Positions 1 to 5,940 of a stretch of DNA of 13,078 nt are shown one piece after another. Source of the stretch: Reyranella sp. (GTDB lineage Bacteria > Pseudomonadota > Alphaproteobacteria > Reyranellales > Reyranellaceae); NCBI GenBank assembly GCA_030679805.1, contig JAUXST010000868.1, positions 1-13,078 on the forward strand, written 5' to 3'. A program made the translations under genes and the position numbers. The notes below the pieces were generated by a model. It was not told the DNA's origin, ran no database searches, and was given only the letters and a program-made list of their open reading frames with translations. Within the stretch, counting starts at the first letter, position 1, and each line of letters starts with the position of its first letter.

Positions 1-39
1 GAGCCGGGGATCGGTATAGCTGCGGGACAATGACGCCAT
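1..39 (-). CDS. Possible start of a downstream gene (partial, cut by window edge)
   Basis: An ATG on the minus strand at 39-37 is preceded by GGAG (47-44) with 4 bases of spacing. It opens a frame of 13 codons (MASLSRSYTDPRL) that runs off the left edge. It lies 22 bases beyond the racemase stop, so it would be the next gene of the same transcript. Thirteen residues are too few to identify a family. The support is only the ribosome-binding-site match and the operon-like spacing, so it could be chance. Confidence 0.33.
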   Translation of the reverse strand, partial: MASLSRSYTDPRL

Positions 40-61
40 CTATCTCCGCGCCACGTCGCCG

Positions 62-730
62 TTACGTCGCCGACGTGACGTACAGCGCGTCGACATGGAT
101 GTCGGCGCAATCGATCACGGCGAAGCCCGGATCGTGCCCGGTGAACGCCAGGAAGAGGTCGGTGCCGCCCAGCATGACGACTTCGGCGCCGCGCGCGACC
201 AGCCGGCGGCCGGCCTCGAAAAAGACCTGGCGCTGCGCATCGTTCACATGGCCGACCGTGGCCATCTCGACGTAGTTGGCGTGGACCCGGTCGAGGTCCT
301 CGCCTTCGGTGGGCACGACCTCGACCGAGGGAATGCCGCCGTAGAGCTTCGTTTCCATCACGGTGCGCGTGCCGATGATGCCGACCTTCTTGAGTTTCCG
401 ACGTGCCAGCGCGGCGTCGACCTCGGGGATGGCGTTGAGGATGGGCAGTGGCGAGATCGCCATGAGTTCCTTGACGCAGAAATGCCCACCCATGGAGGTG
501 ATGGCCGCGGCCTTCGCGCCGGCCGCCTTCATGCGCTCGACCAGCCCGGCGAATATCTCGGCCTGCCGGCCAGGGTTCTTGCCCACGAGGTTGCGGCTCA
601 TCTCGCGCACGTCGGCATGGCAGATCGTGACGTCGAGCGGGATGCCGGCGGCGACGTGACGGTCGATCAGGCCGCGGTAATAGAAGTCTGTGGCGGCTGG
701 ACCTATGCCGCCGATGAGTCCGATATGCAT
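62..730 (-). CDS. Aspartate/glutamate racemase family protein (cysteine-poor variant)
   Basis: The 222-residue product matches the Asp/Glu racemase superfamily in length and layout. It opens with the beta-strand/glycine motif MHIGLIGGIGPAAT, carries a middle strand KKVGIIGTRTVMET, and near the C-terminus has VVMLGGTDLFL followed by VIDCADIHVDA. The family interconverts or otherwise deprotonates amino acids in the cytoplasm without PLP, normally using a pair of thiols (or Thr/Cys as in E. coli YgeA). Here the first site reads AITSMGGH (Thr78-Ser79) and the second reads LGGT, with Gly189 where family members have Cys (GCT). Racemase activity is therefore doubtful. I chose the start at 730 because the conserved N-terminal strand begins there and GGGAGA lies about 10 bases upstream. 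An upstream Met at 748 would add six residues. It stands alone, reading away from the phage-like patch. Confidence 0.85.
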   Translation of the reverse strand: MHIGLIGGIGPAATDFYYRGLIDRHVAAGIPLDVTICHADVREMSRNLVGKNPGRQAEIFAGLVERMKAAGAKAAAITSMGGHFCVKELMAISPLPILNAIPEVDAALARRKLKKVGIIGTRTVMETKLYGGIPSVEVVPTEGEDLDRVHANYVEMATVGHVNDAQRQVFFEAGRRLVARGAEVVMLGGTDLFLAFTGHDPGFAVIDCADIHVDALYVTSAT

Positions 731-985
731 GCCGCGACTGTCTCCCATTGCACGGCGAGCGGCAACTGGTCGGCAGTGCATGCCACCAATCAAAGTGTAA
801 TGGATGGCTCATCCCGCTCGCGACGCTATCGCTAGACTAGGGACTGGGCAGGACGGAGGCCAGGTCGCCACCTCCCGCGCGATTCGGTCTCCCCGCCGTC
901 CACTGACTGCGATTTGCGGTGCTGACGGAGAAGATCAAAGGCACACGCGTGGAACTTTCAGTACCCCTGCGCTATTGTTCGCTTC
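731..985. other. Intergenic region upstream of the racemase gene
   Basis: This 255-base stretch separates the minus-strand racemase from the small plus-strand ORF. It should contain the racemase promoter, but I see no convincing -35/-10 pair on the minus strand. Open frames crossing it have no ribosome-binding site or recognisable motif. The only candidate signal is the degenerate EcfG-like element at 951-976. Confidence 0.5.
951..976 (+). promoter_or_regulatory. Degenerate EcfG-type (general stress) promoter, tentative
   Basis: GGAAC at 951-955 matches the -35 element of the alphaproteobacterial EcfG sigma factor (GGAAC-N16/17-CGTT). Seventeen bases further on, the -10 position at 973-976 reads TATT instead of CGTT, so two of four positions differ. 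It sits just upstream of the small ORF at 986. It may be a decayed promoter or a coincidence. Confidence 0.22.
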
Positions 986-1234
986 ATGCCTCAGGGCGAC
1001 CTTTGCAGATTGGCAGAACAGAAGCGCGCGACCGCCGAAGAAATGCGCCGCATCGCGCGGACGCTTTGGTTTTGCACAGACCGAAGCCGAGTCATCAGGC
1101 GAGCTGCCGAGCTAGAGGCCGAATCTAAGTGGCTGATACTGGATGCCGCAGTTGCCGTGGCGGCGCTTCTCACTCAGCCAGCTACCCATCAACAGCAACA
1201 AGCAGAGCGTGGCGGGGAGAAGGGCAAATCTTGA
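986..1234 (+). CDS. Small hypothetical helical protein (82 aa), uncertain
   Basis: The frame encodes 82 residues. Residues about 8-48 are strongly charged and look helical (RLAEQKRATAEEMRRIAR, then a DRSR...AAELEAES stretch). This is the style of small uncharacterised proteins common in Bradyrhizobium and related alphaproteobacteria. After residue about 48 the composition changes to a hydrophobic stretch (LILDAAVAVAALL) and then a glutamine/lysine-rich tail that does not look conserved. The original C-terminus may therefore have been lost or replaced. No clear Shine-Dalgarno sequence precedes the ATG. A second Met at 1043 is possible. The stop falls two bases before a 9-bp direct repeat that may be an insertion-element scar. 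I do not recognise a function. Confidence 0.33.
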   Translation: MPQGDLCRLAEQKRATAEEMRRIARTLWFCTDRSRVIRRAAELEAESKWLILDAAVAVAALLTQPATHQQQQAERGGEKGKS

Positions 1235-1235
1235 A

Positions 1236-1264
1236 TTAGGACACTGGACCTCTACTTAGGACAC
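1236..1264. repeat. Two direct copies of TTAGGACAC, 20 bases apart
   Basis: TTAGGACAC occurs at 1236-1244 and again at 1256-1264, a period of 20 bases (about two helical turns). On the minus strand they read GTGTCCTAA. Iterated short motifs of this kind are found at the ends of some insertion sequences (for example the IS21 family), but no transposase or second end is visible here. It could also be a binding site for a dimer of dimers. The repeat itself is directly visible; its function is unknown. Confidence 0.4.
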
Positions 1265-1272
1265 CACCCGAT

Positions 1273-1301
1273 TTGCAGGTTCAGCCGATTCCAGCTATAT
1301 T
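1273..1301 (+). promoter_or_regulatory. Sigma-70 promoter for the phage-like HTH gene
   Basis: TTGCAG (1273-1278) and TATATT (1296-1301) are separated by 17 bases, the ideal housekeeping spacing. The -10 box matches TATAAT at five of six positions. Transcription would start near 1308, giving a leader of about 85 bases before the ATG at 1394. The terminator-type hairpin at 1341-1374 lies inside that leader. The region is AT-rich compared with its surroundings, which supports a real promoter. Confidence 0.5.
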
Positions 1302-1340
1302 TTTCGCTACGATGGGTGTTCTCCAAGCCCATCCCGACAG

Positions 1341-1374
1341 CGCCCCCGGACCGGTCCGGCGGGCGTTTTTCTTT
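1341..1374 (+). terminator. Strong intrinsic terminator hairpin in the leader of the HTH gene (possible attenuator)
   Basis: The left arm CGCCCCCGGACC (1341-1352) pairs with the right arm at 1353-1365 (GGTCCGG, one bulged C, GGGCG) to give a stem of about 12 pairs, mostly G-C. Because the arms abut, the loop must be taken from the central CCGG. It is followed directly by TTTTT (1366-1370) and then CTTT. This has the full form of a rho-independent terminator on the plus strand. It lies after a good promoter and only 20 bases before the next gene, so it either ends transcripts entering from the left or attenuates the gene's own message. Confidence 0.65.
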
Positions 1375-1393
1375 GCCTGAACAGGACCTTGAA

Positions 1394-1882
1394 ATGACTG
1401 GAATCAAACGCTGCTGGCGGCCGCAGGGCCGCTTTCTGCGCGAATTTGCGCGCACCGGCTCAGTCTCCGCCGCCTGCCGCGCTTCGGGCCTCGCCCGTCG
1501 AACCGTCTACAATTGGCGCGATGCCGATGCCGACTTCCGCCGCCGCTGGGAGGGCGCGCGGGAGCGTGGCGTCGGGCGCCTGCGCGACGAGGTCATGGAG
1601 CGCGCGCTGGTCGGCGCCGAGGTCCCAGTGTGGCACGACGGCCGGATCGTCGATCATGTCGCGGAACCCGATCCCCGCGTGTTGTGGAAATTGTTGCAAG
1701 CGCTGCATGCAGACACCTATGGACCGCGGGCTGCCGAGTTGCGGGCGGAGCGCGAGCGGCAAGCGGAATTCAAGCGCCGGCTCGACGAGGCCGACAAGCG
1801 GGTGGCGGCCTACGAGGCAAGACTCCAGGCCGAGCGTAACGCCTCCCTCAAGGGGCAGGAGAAATCCGATGACGCCGGGTAG
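1394..1882 (+). CDS. Phage-like HTH protein, terminase small subunit-like
   Basis: The 162-residue basic protein has an N-terminal helix-turn-helix at about residues 14-42 (FLREFARTGSVSAACRASGL, then RRTVYNWR). A helical segment follows, with a WHDG turn at 80-83, and residues 112-150 form a highly charged, coiled-coil-like helix. This architecture is typical of small-terminase-like or phage-associated DNA-binding proteins in alphaproteobacterial prophages and remnants. Small terminase subunits recognise the packaging site and recruit the large subunit. No large terminase, portal or capsid gene is present here. The start at 1394 is preceded by AGGACC with suitable spacing. An upstream Met at 1316 would translate through the terminator hairpin and is unlikely. 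It overlaps the start of the next small frame (1869) by 14 bases. The phage link is inferred from the architecture alone; a stand-alone HTH regulator is the alternative. Confidence 0.6.
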   Translation: MTGIKRCWRPQGRFLREFARTGSVSAACRASGLARRTVYNWRDADADFRRRWEGARERGVGRLRDEVMERALVGAEVPVWHDGRIVDHVAEPDPRVLWKLLQALHADTYGPRAAELRAERERQAEFKRRLDEADKRVAAYEARLQAERNASLKGQEKSDDAG

Positions 1883-2013
1883 ACGGCGCCGGTGGCACAG
1901 CCGATCAGGGGGCGATTCGCGTGTCAACTCAAGGACATGAGCCTGCTTCGTGGCACAGGCAGCGGGACAACGCGTGGCACAACGAGCTGTGCCAAAAATC
2001 GTCGTCTCAGTAG
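1869..2013 (+). pseudogene. Small gene with a one-base frameshift in a 5-G run (47 codons if repaired)
   Basis: An ATG at 1869 has AGGAG 8 bases upstream and overlaps the end of the HTH gene, as expected for a coupled second gene. The frame stops at 1938-1940 after 23 residues. Removing one G from the run at 1908-1912 joins it to a second frame that continues to TAG at 2011-2013, giving 47 residues with RRRRWHSRSG, then SWHRQRDNAWHNELC. The downstream part has strong G/C third positions, and the Trp-His pairs recur at residues 9, 28 and 36. The second half could alternatively start on its own at GTG 1921 (30 codons, with a G-rich stretch upstream). The frameshift could be a real mutation, a sequencing error, or a programmed +1 shift. 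Function unknown; phage-associated by position. Confidence 0.42.
1975..1994. repeat. Inverted repeat TGGCACA / TGTGCCA
   Basis: TGGCACA (1975-1981) and TGTGCCA (1988-1994) form a perfect 7-bp inverted repeat with a 6-base loop. TGGCACA also occurs at 1893-1899 and 1951-1957. No T-run follows it on either strand in the correct position, so it is not a standard terminator. The repetition is at least partly explained by recurring Trp-His codons in the small broken gene here. It lies between two convergent genes. Confidence 0.35.
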
Positions 2014-2019
2014 GTCCTC

Positions 2020-2913
2020 TCAGCGGGCCGCCTTGCGCTGGAAGATCAGGTTGGCGGCGAGCGTCAGGCCGAGCGTCACCGTCATCAGGATGAAGGCGAT
2101 GGCGGCACCGAACGGCCAGTTGGCCTGCTGCGTGAACTGGTTGTAGACCAGCGGCGCCATCATCTTGAACAGCGGCCCGCCCAGCAGGAAGGGCGTCGCA
2201 TAGGCGTTCATCGCCAGGATGAAGCAGAGGATGGTGCCGGCCAGGATGCCGGGCATGGCGAGCGGCCAGAGCACGCGGCGGAACATGGTGAGGGGCGGAG
2301 CGCCCAGGCTGAAGGCGGCTTCCTCCACGGCGCGGTCGATGCTCTCGATCACGCTCTGCAGGGTGAGCACCATGAAGGGCAGGTTGACGGCGACGATGCC
2401 GATGAGGACCGCCTTTTCGGTGTACATGATCTCGAGCGGCTTATCGATCAGGCCCAGTCCCTGCAGGGTGGCGTTGAAGAAGCCCTTGCTGCCGAACACC
2501 GTCATCCAGCCCGCCGCGCGGACGGCATTGCCGACGAACAGCGGCAGCACGGTGAGGATGATCAGCACGTTCTTGTAGTGGCTTTGCGTGCGCGCCATGA
2601 CATAGGCCAGCGGAAAGCCCAGCAGCAGGCAGGCGGCCGTCACCGTCACGGCAATGCGCACCGTGGTCCACAGGATCGCCGTATAGTAGGGGTCGGTGAA
2701 GAAGCGGACGTAGTTCGCCACCGTCACGGCCTCGACCATCATCTTCTTGGTCGGGATGAACTCGTTCAGGCTGTAGCGGAACAGGATGGCGAGCGGCGCC
2801 AGCAGGCAGAGCGCGACGAAGATCGTCGCCGGCGCCAGCAGCCCCGTCGCCGTGAGACTTTCGCCCCGTCGCTTTTCGACGACGGGGCCATGCGCGAGGG
2901 CCGTGTCGGTCAC
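2020..2913 (-). CDS. ABC transporter permease, spermidine/putrescine (PotB) type
   Basis: The 297-residue inner-membrane protein has about six hydrophobic spans (first ATGLLAPATIFVALCLLAPL, last near IAFILMTVTLGLTLAANLIF). The cytoplasmic EAA loop is present as EEAAFSLGAPPLTMF followed by RRVLWPLAMPGI, which docks onto the ATPase. This is the PotB/HisM-like BPD_transp_1 family, which forms half of the translocation channel for polyamine-type or related cationic or opine substrates. I chose GTG at 2913 because it overlaps the binding-protein stop as GTGA, a classic coupling arrangement. An upstream GTG at 2934 would overlap by 25 bases. It is the last gene of the six-gene minus-strand cluster. 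The exact substrate cannot be read from the sequence. Confidence 0.92.
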   Translation of the reverse strand: MTDTALAHGPVVEKRRGESLTATGLLAPATIFVALCLLAPLAILFRYSLNEFIPTKKMMVEAVTVANYVRFFTDPYYTAILWTTVRIAVTVTAACLLLGFPLAYVMARTQSHYKNVLIILTVLPLFVGNAVRAAGWMTVFGSKGFFNATLQGLGLIDKPLEIMYTEKAVLIGIVAVNLPFMVLTLQSVIESIDRAVEEAAFSLGAPPLTMFRRVLWPLAMPGILAGTILCFILAMNAYATPFLLGGPLFKMMAPLVYNQFTQQANWPFGAAIAFILMTVTLGLTLAANLIFQRKAAR

Positions 2914-3950
2914 GCCTTGAACGACTTGTTCCACCAGTCCTGGAACGCTGAATCGTTCTTGCCCATGTAGGCATAGTCGAGGTCGATCAGGCGCTTCTTC
3001 TCCTCGTCGGTGAAGCCGATGCGCTTCTGCACGTCGGCCGGCACCTTGGCGTCAGTGACGGTAGGGTTGTAGCCCATGTCGACGGCGAAACCCTCCTGCG
3101 CGGAGGCCGCCAGCATGGCGTCGAGATAGGCGTAGGCGCCGGCTTTGTTGGGCGCGTTCTTCGGCATGCCGAAGCCCGAGACGTACATCGGCACGCCTTC
3201 CTTGGGCGCCACCGTCTCGACGTTGATGCCGGCGTTCTGCCATTGCACGGCGCGCGCCTTCCACATGATGCAGCAGGCGATCTCCTCGGTCTTGAGCGCC
3301 TGGGCCAGCGCCTCGTTGGTCGGATAGATGCGCGCACCAGCCTTCTTGCAGGCCAGCAGCCGCTCCTTGCCCGGCTCGAAGTTGCTCACCGAGCCGCCCG
3401 AGGCGAGCGCGGCAGCGAGCATGTTGTACGGGCGCTGGATGTCGATGATGCCGAGCTTGTCGCCGCGCTTGGGGTCGAGCGTGTCGGCGAAGCCGTCGGG
3501 CGCCTTCATGAGCTTGGGATTGAACAGCACCACCTTGCCCGAATAGATGTGGCCGACGCCGTAAGCGTATTTCATCGCCGGCATCAGGTTCTTGGCATTC
3601 GCCAGCTTGGAGTAGTCGATCTGTTCGAGCAGGCCCTGCTCGTTCATTTCGAACATGTCGTTGGCCGACAGGCCCTGAATGTCCGAGGTGCCGCGGCGCA
3701 AGACCTTCTCCGCCATCATCTTTGCCTTGCGCGGATCTACTTGCGCCTCGTCCTTCACGACGTCCCAGCCCTTGGGCGCGAGGAGCGGCGTCTCGATGTT
3801 CTTGGCGAGCAGCCGCGAATAGTCGCCGCCCCAGGTGCCGACGACGATGCGCTTGGCGTCCTGTGCGCGGGCAACGAACGGAGCGCCGGCGGCGAGTGCG
3901 GCGGCGCCGCCAATTACCGAGCGGCGATTGAGCGAGAAACGGTCCGACAT
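2910..3950 (-). CDS. Periplasmic substrate-binding protein of a polyamine-type ABC importer
   Basis: The 346-residue precursor starts with a Tat-like signal peptide: Asn-Arg-Arg-Ser at the twin-arginine position, a hydrophobic core (VIGGAAALAAGAPFV) and an ARA-QDA cleavage site at about residue 30. The mature part opens with IVVGTWGGDYSRLL, characteristic of the PotD/PotF-like SBP_bac_8 group that captures polyamines and related small amines or amino-acid derivatives in the periplasm. The C-terminus ends in a FQDWWNKSFKA helix. AGGAGG lies 6 bases before the ATG, the strongest ribosome-binding site in the cluster, which suits the high copy number such proteins need. It follows the ATPase by 26 bases and overlaps the PotB-like permease by 4. 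The substrate is unproven; family members include polyamine and opine binders. Confidence 0.92.
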   Translation of the reverse strand: MSDRFSLNRRSVIGGAAALAAGAPFVARAQDAKRIVVGTWGGDYSRLLAKNIETPLLAPKGWDVVKDEAQVDPRKAKMMAEKVLRRGTSDIQGLSANDMFEMNEQGLLEQIDYSKLANAKNLMPAMKYAYGVGHIYSGKVVLFNPKLMKAPDGFADTLDPKRGDKLGIIDIQRPYNMLAAALASGGSVSNFEPGKERLLACKKAGARIYPTNEALAQALKTEEIACCIMWKARAVQWQNAGINVETVAPKEGVPMYVSGFGMPKNAPNKAGAYAYLDAMLAASAQEGFAVDMGYNPTVTDAKVPADVQKRIGFTDEEKKRLIDLDYAYMGKNDSAFQDWWNKSFKA

Positions 3951-3976
3951 GAAAGCCTCCTGCTGATTGTTTTCTT

Positions 3977-5041
3977 TTACTCGGCGAACACTTGGCCGGC
4001 CGACGCCGGCCAGCCGACATGGACGGATTGACCTACGTCCGGTGCGAAGCCGCCGTCGCGGTTGGCGATCTGCACGACCAGCCGGTCGGTCGTCGACAGG
4101 CGGACGTGGATATCGATCAAGGCGCCGAGGTAGGACACGAATTCCACCGTACCGGGCAGGCAGTTGTCGAGTCCGGAGAGAGGCCCGGAAGGAATTGGCG
4201 GTCCGATCTCGACCCGCTCGGGCCGGAGCGCCAGCACCCCCGGTCCGGCCATCCCGCCCGAGCAGGCGAGACCAAGCCCGCCGTTGCTGCGGAAGCGGCC
4301 AGGCGCCTCGACCGTGCCGACGAGGAAGGTGCTGCGGCCGACGAAGCCCGCGACGAAGCGGTCGGCCGGCCGTTCGTAGAGATCGCGCTGGCTGCCGACC
4401 TGGCGCACCAGGCCCTCGTTCATCACCACCAGCCGGTCGGCCATGGTCAGCGCCTCTTCCTGGTCGTGCGTGACCATGACCGTGGTGAGGCCGAGCTGGC
4501 GCTGCAGTTCGCGGATTTCGACCCGCACCTCCTGGCGCAGCTTGGCGTCGAGGTTGGAAAGCGGCTCGTCGAGCAGCAGCACGTCGGGCCGGATGGCGAG
4601 CGCGCGGGCAAGCGCCACGCGCTGCTGCTGGCCGCCGGAGAGCTGGCGCGGCAGTCGGCCGCCATAGCCGCCGAGGCGGACGAGGGCGAGCACTTCCTCG
4701 ACACGCTTCTCGATGTCGGCGCGCGGGATCTTGCGCATCTCGAGGCCAAAAGCGACGTTCTGGGCCACGGTGAGGTGCGGGAAGAGGGCGTAGCTCTGGA
4801 ACACCATGCCGGCATTGCGCTTCCACGGCGGCAGCAGCGTCACGTCCTGGCCGCCCAGCAGCACGCGGCCGGCGGTGGGCTCGATGAAGCCCGCGACCAT
4901 GCGGAGCGTCGTGGTCTTGCCGCAGCCCGAGGGGCCGAGCAGGACGAGGAACTCGCCGTCGGCGATGCTCAGCGAGACGTCGCGCACGGCATGGAAGTCG
5001 CCGTAGCGCTTGACGAGATTTTCGATGTCGAGGCGCGCCAT
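3977..5041 (-). CDS. ABC transporter ATP-binding protein (PotA type)
   Basis: The 354-residue cytoplasmic ATPase powers the importer. All motifs are intact: Walker A GPSGCGKTT (36-44), Q-loop Gln82 in VFQSYALFPHLT, signature LSGGQQQR (134-141), Walker B VLLLDE (154-159), D-loop SNLD (162-165) and switch His192 in VMVTHDQEEA. The C-terminal third (about residue 240 on) is a TOBE-like regulatory domain containing ALRPERVEIG, as in PotA/UgpC/MalK proteins. The start at 5041 is one base after the stop of the upstream permease (TGA-G-ATG), so translation is coupled. An upstream Met at 5059 would overlap that permease and precede the conserved N-terminus. Length is normal for the family. Confidence 0.95.
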   Translation of the reverse strand: MARLDIENLVKRYGDFHAVRDVSLSIADGEFLVLLGPSGCGKTTTLRMVAGFIEPTAGRVLLGGQDVTLLPPWKRNAGMVFQSYALFPHLTVAQNVAFGLEMRKIPRADIEKRVEEVLALVRLGGYGGRLPRQLSGGQQQRVALARALAIRPDVLLLDEPLSNLDAKLRQEVRVEIRELQRQLGLTTVMVTHDQEEALTMADRLVVMNEGLVRQVGSQRDLYERPADRFVAGFVGRSTFLVGTVEAPGRFRSNGGLGLACSGGMAGPGVLALRPERVEIGPPIPSGPLSGLDNCLPGTVEFVSYLGALIDIHVRLSTTDRLVVQIANRDGGFAPDVGQSVHVGWPASAGQVFAE

Positions 5042-5042
5042 C

Positions 5043-5867
5043 TCAGACCACCCGTGCAAGCTTGACGTAGCGGTCGGTGAGCAGCATGGCGCCGCCGATC
5101 AGCAGGATCTGGACCACCGACACCGCCGCGATGGTGGGATCGATCTTCCACTCGAGGTACTGGAGGATGACGATCGGCAGGGTGGTGCGTCCCGGGCCGA
5201 CCAGGAACAGGCTCATCTCGAGATTGCCGAACGAGGTCACGAAGCCGAACAGCGCGCCGGCCACGATGCCGGGCCGGATCGAGGGCAGGGTGATCCGCCA
5301 GAAGGTGACCCAGGCGTTGGCGCCGAGGTTTTGCGCGGCTTCCTCGATCGCCCGGTCGACGCCGGCTAGGCTCGCCGTCACCAGCCGCACCACCCAGGGG
5401 ATGACGATCACGACGTGGCCCGCCACCAGGGCATAGAATGTGCCCAGCACGTCGACATCGAGATCGTTCTCGACCTCGACCTGGAAGACGTACATGGCGG
5501 TGCCCAGCACGACGCCGGGCACGACCACCGGCATCAGCAGCAGGTTGGCGAGCGGGCCGCGCAGGGTGAAGTTGTAGCGCACCAGGCAGAGGGCCGCCGG
5601 CACGCCCAGCACCAGGCCGGTCAATGTCGCCAGCACGCCCACCCGGAAGGAGAGCGAGAAGCCGTCGACGAATTTCCTCTGGTCGAGGATCGCCGCGAAC
5701 CATTTCAGGCTGTAGCCCTCGGGCGGAAACGAGGGGATTTCCTGACGGAAGAAAGCGAGCCACACCACGAAGATCAGCGGCAGCAAGATGTAGGCCAGCG
5801 CGACGCCAGCCGCGCCGTTCAGCGCCCAGCGTCCCGCGCGGCGGCGGATGACGGCGAGGCTCGTCAC
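5043..5867 (-). CDS. ABC transporter permease, spermidine/putrescine (PotC) type
   Basis: The 274-residue inner-membrane protein has about six spans (first near AAGVALAYILLPLIFVVWLA, last near AAVSVVQILLIGGAMLL). Its EAA loop is EEAAQNLGANAWVTF followed by WRITLPSIRPGI. It is the second channel half, PotC-like by its short N-terminus and its position before the ATPase. The annotated start is GTG at 5867. No good Shine-Dalgarno sequence precedes it, and the first transmembrane segment starts at about residue 18, so a slightly later start cannot be excluded. A 56-base palindrome ends three bases upstream of the start, which could hide or shape the initiation region. It is the first transporter gene after the two amidohydrolases. 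Confidence 0.9.
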   Translation of the reverse strand: MTSLAVIRRRAGRWALNGAAGVALAYILLPLIFVVWLAFFRQEIPSFPPEGYSLKWFAAILDQRKFVDGFSLSFRVGVLATLTGLVLGVPAALCLVRYNFTLRGPLANLLLMPVVVPGVVLGTAMYVFQVEVENDLDVDVLGTFYALVAGHVVIVIPWVVRLVTASLAGVDRAIEEAAQNLGANAWVTFWRITLPSIRPGIVAGALFGFVTSFGNLEMSLFLVGPGRTTLPIVILQYLEWKIDPTIAAVSVVQILLIGGAMLLTDRYVKLARVV

Positions 5868-5869
5868 TG

Positions 5870-5925
5870 GACCGCGGGCCTCCAGGCCCGCCTCATGAGA
5901 TGAGCGGGCCTGGAGGCCCGCGGTC
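5870..5925. repeat. REP/BIME-like long palindrome between the amidohydrolase and transporter genes
   Basis: The left arm (5870-5891, starting GACCGCGGGCCTCCAGG) and the right arm (5904-5925) are perfect 22-base reverse complements. The pairing continues with TCAT/ATGA around a GAG loop and one bulged base at 5892. Each arm is itself a small palindrome (GCGGGCC-TCCA-GGCCCGC), so the element looks like two inverted REP units, the usual form of a bacterial interspersed mosaic element. As RNA it would form a very stable hairpin inside the operon message. No T-run follows, so it is more likely a stabiliser or partial attenuator than a terminator. Confidence 0.8.
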
Positions 5926-5940
5926 TAATGAGGTGTGTCA

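Noticed and set aside
1115..1234. Minus-strand frame with a signal-peptide-like stretch (RFALLPATLCLLLLMGSWLS)
   Set aside because: There is no usable start codon or ribosome-binding site in frame before it, and it ends soon after; probably chance.
1975..2000. Hairpin TGGCACA/TGTGCCA followed by AAAAA as a terminator between the convergent genes
   Set aside because: The A-run follows the stem on the plus strand, and on the minus strand the T-run precedes the stem, so neither direction has the terminator form.
2910..4826. A 638-codon minus-strand open frame fusing part of the ATPase region to the binding protein
   Set aside because: Its upstream half is an arginine/proline-rich out-of-frame reading of the ATPase gene. 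The true binding protein starts at 3950 with a strong ribosome-binding site and signal peptide.
5870..5925. Long palindrome as a rho-independent terminator ending the amidohydrolase message
   Set aside because: No T-run follows on the minus strand; the sequence runs directly into the permease start. It is kept as a REP-like repeat instead.
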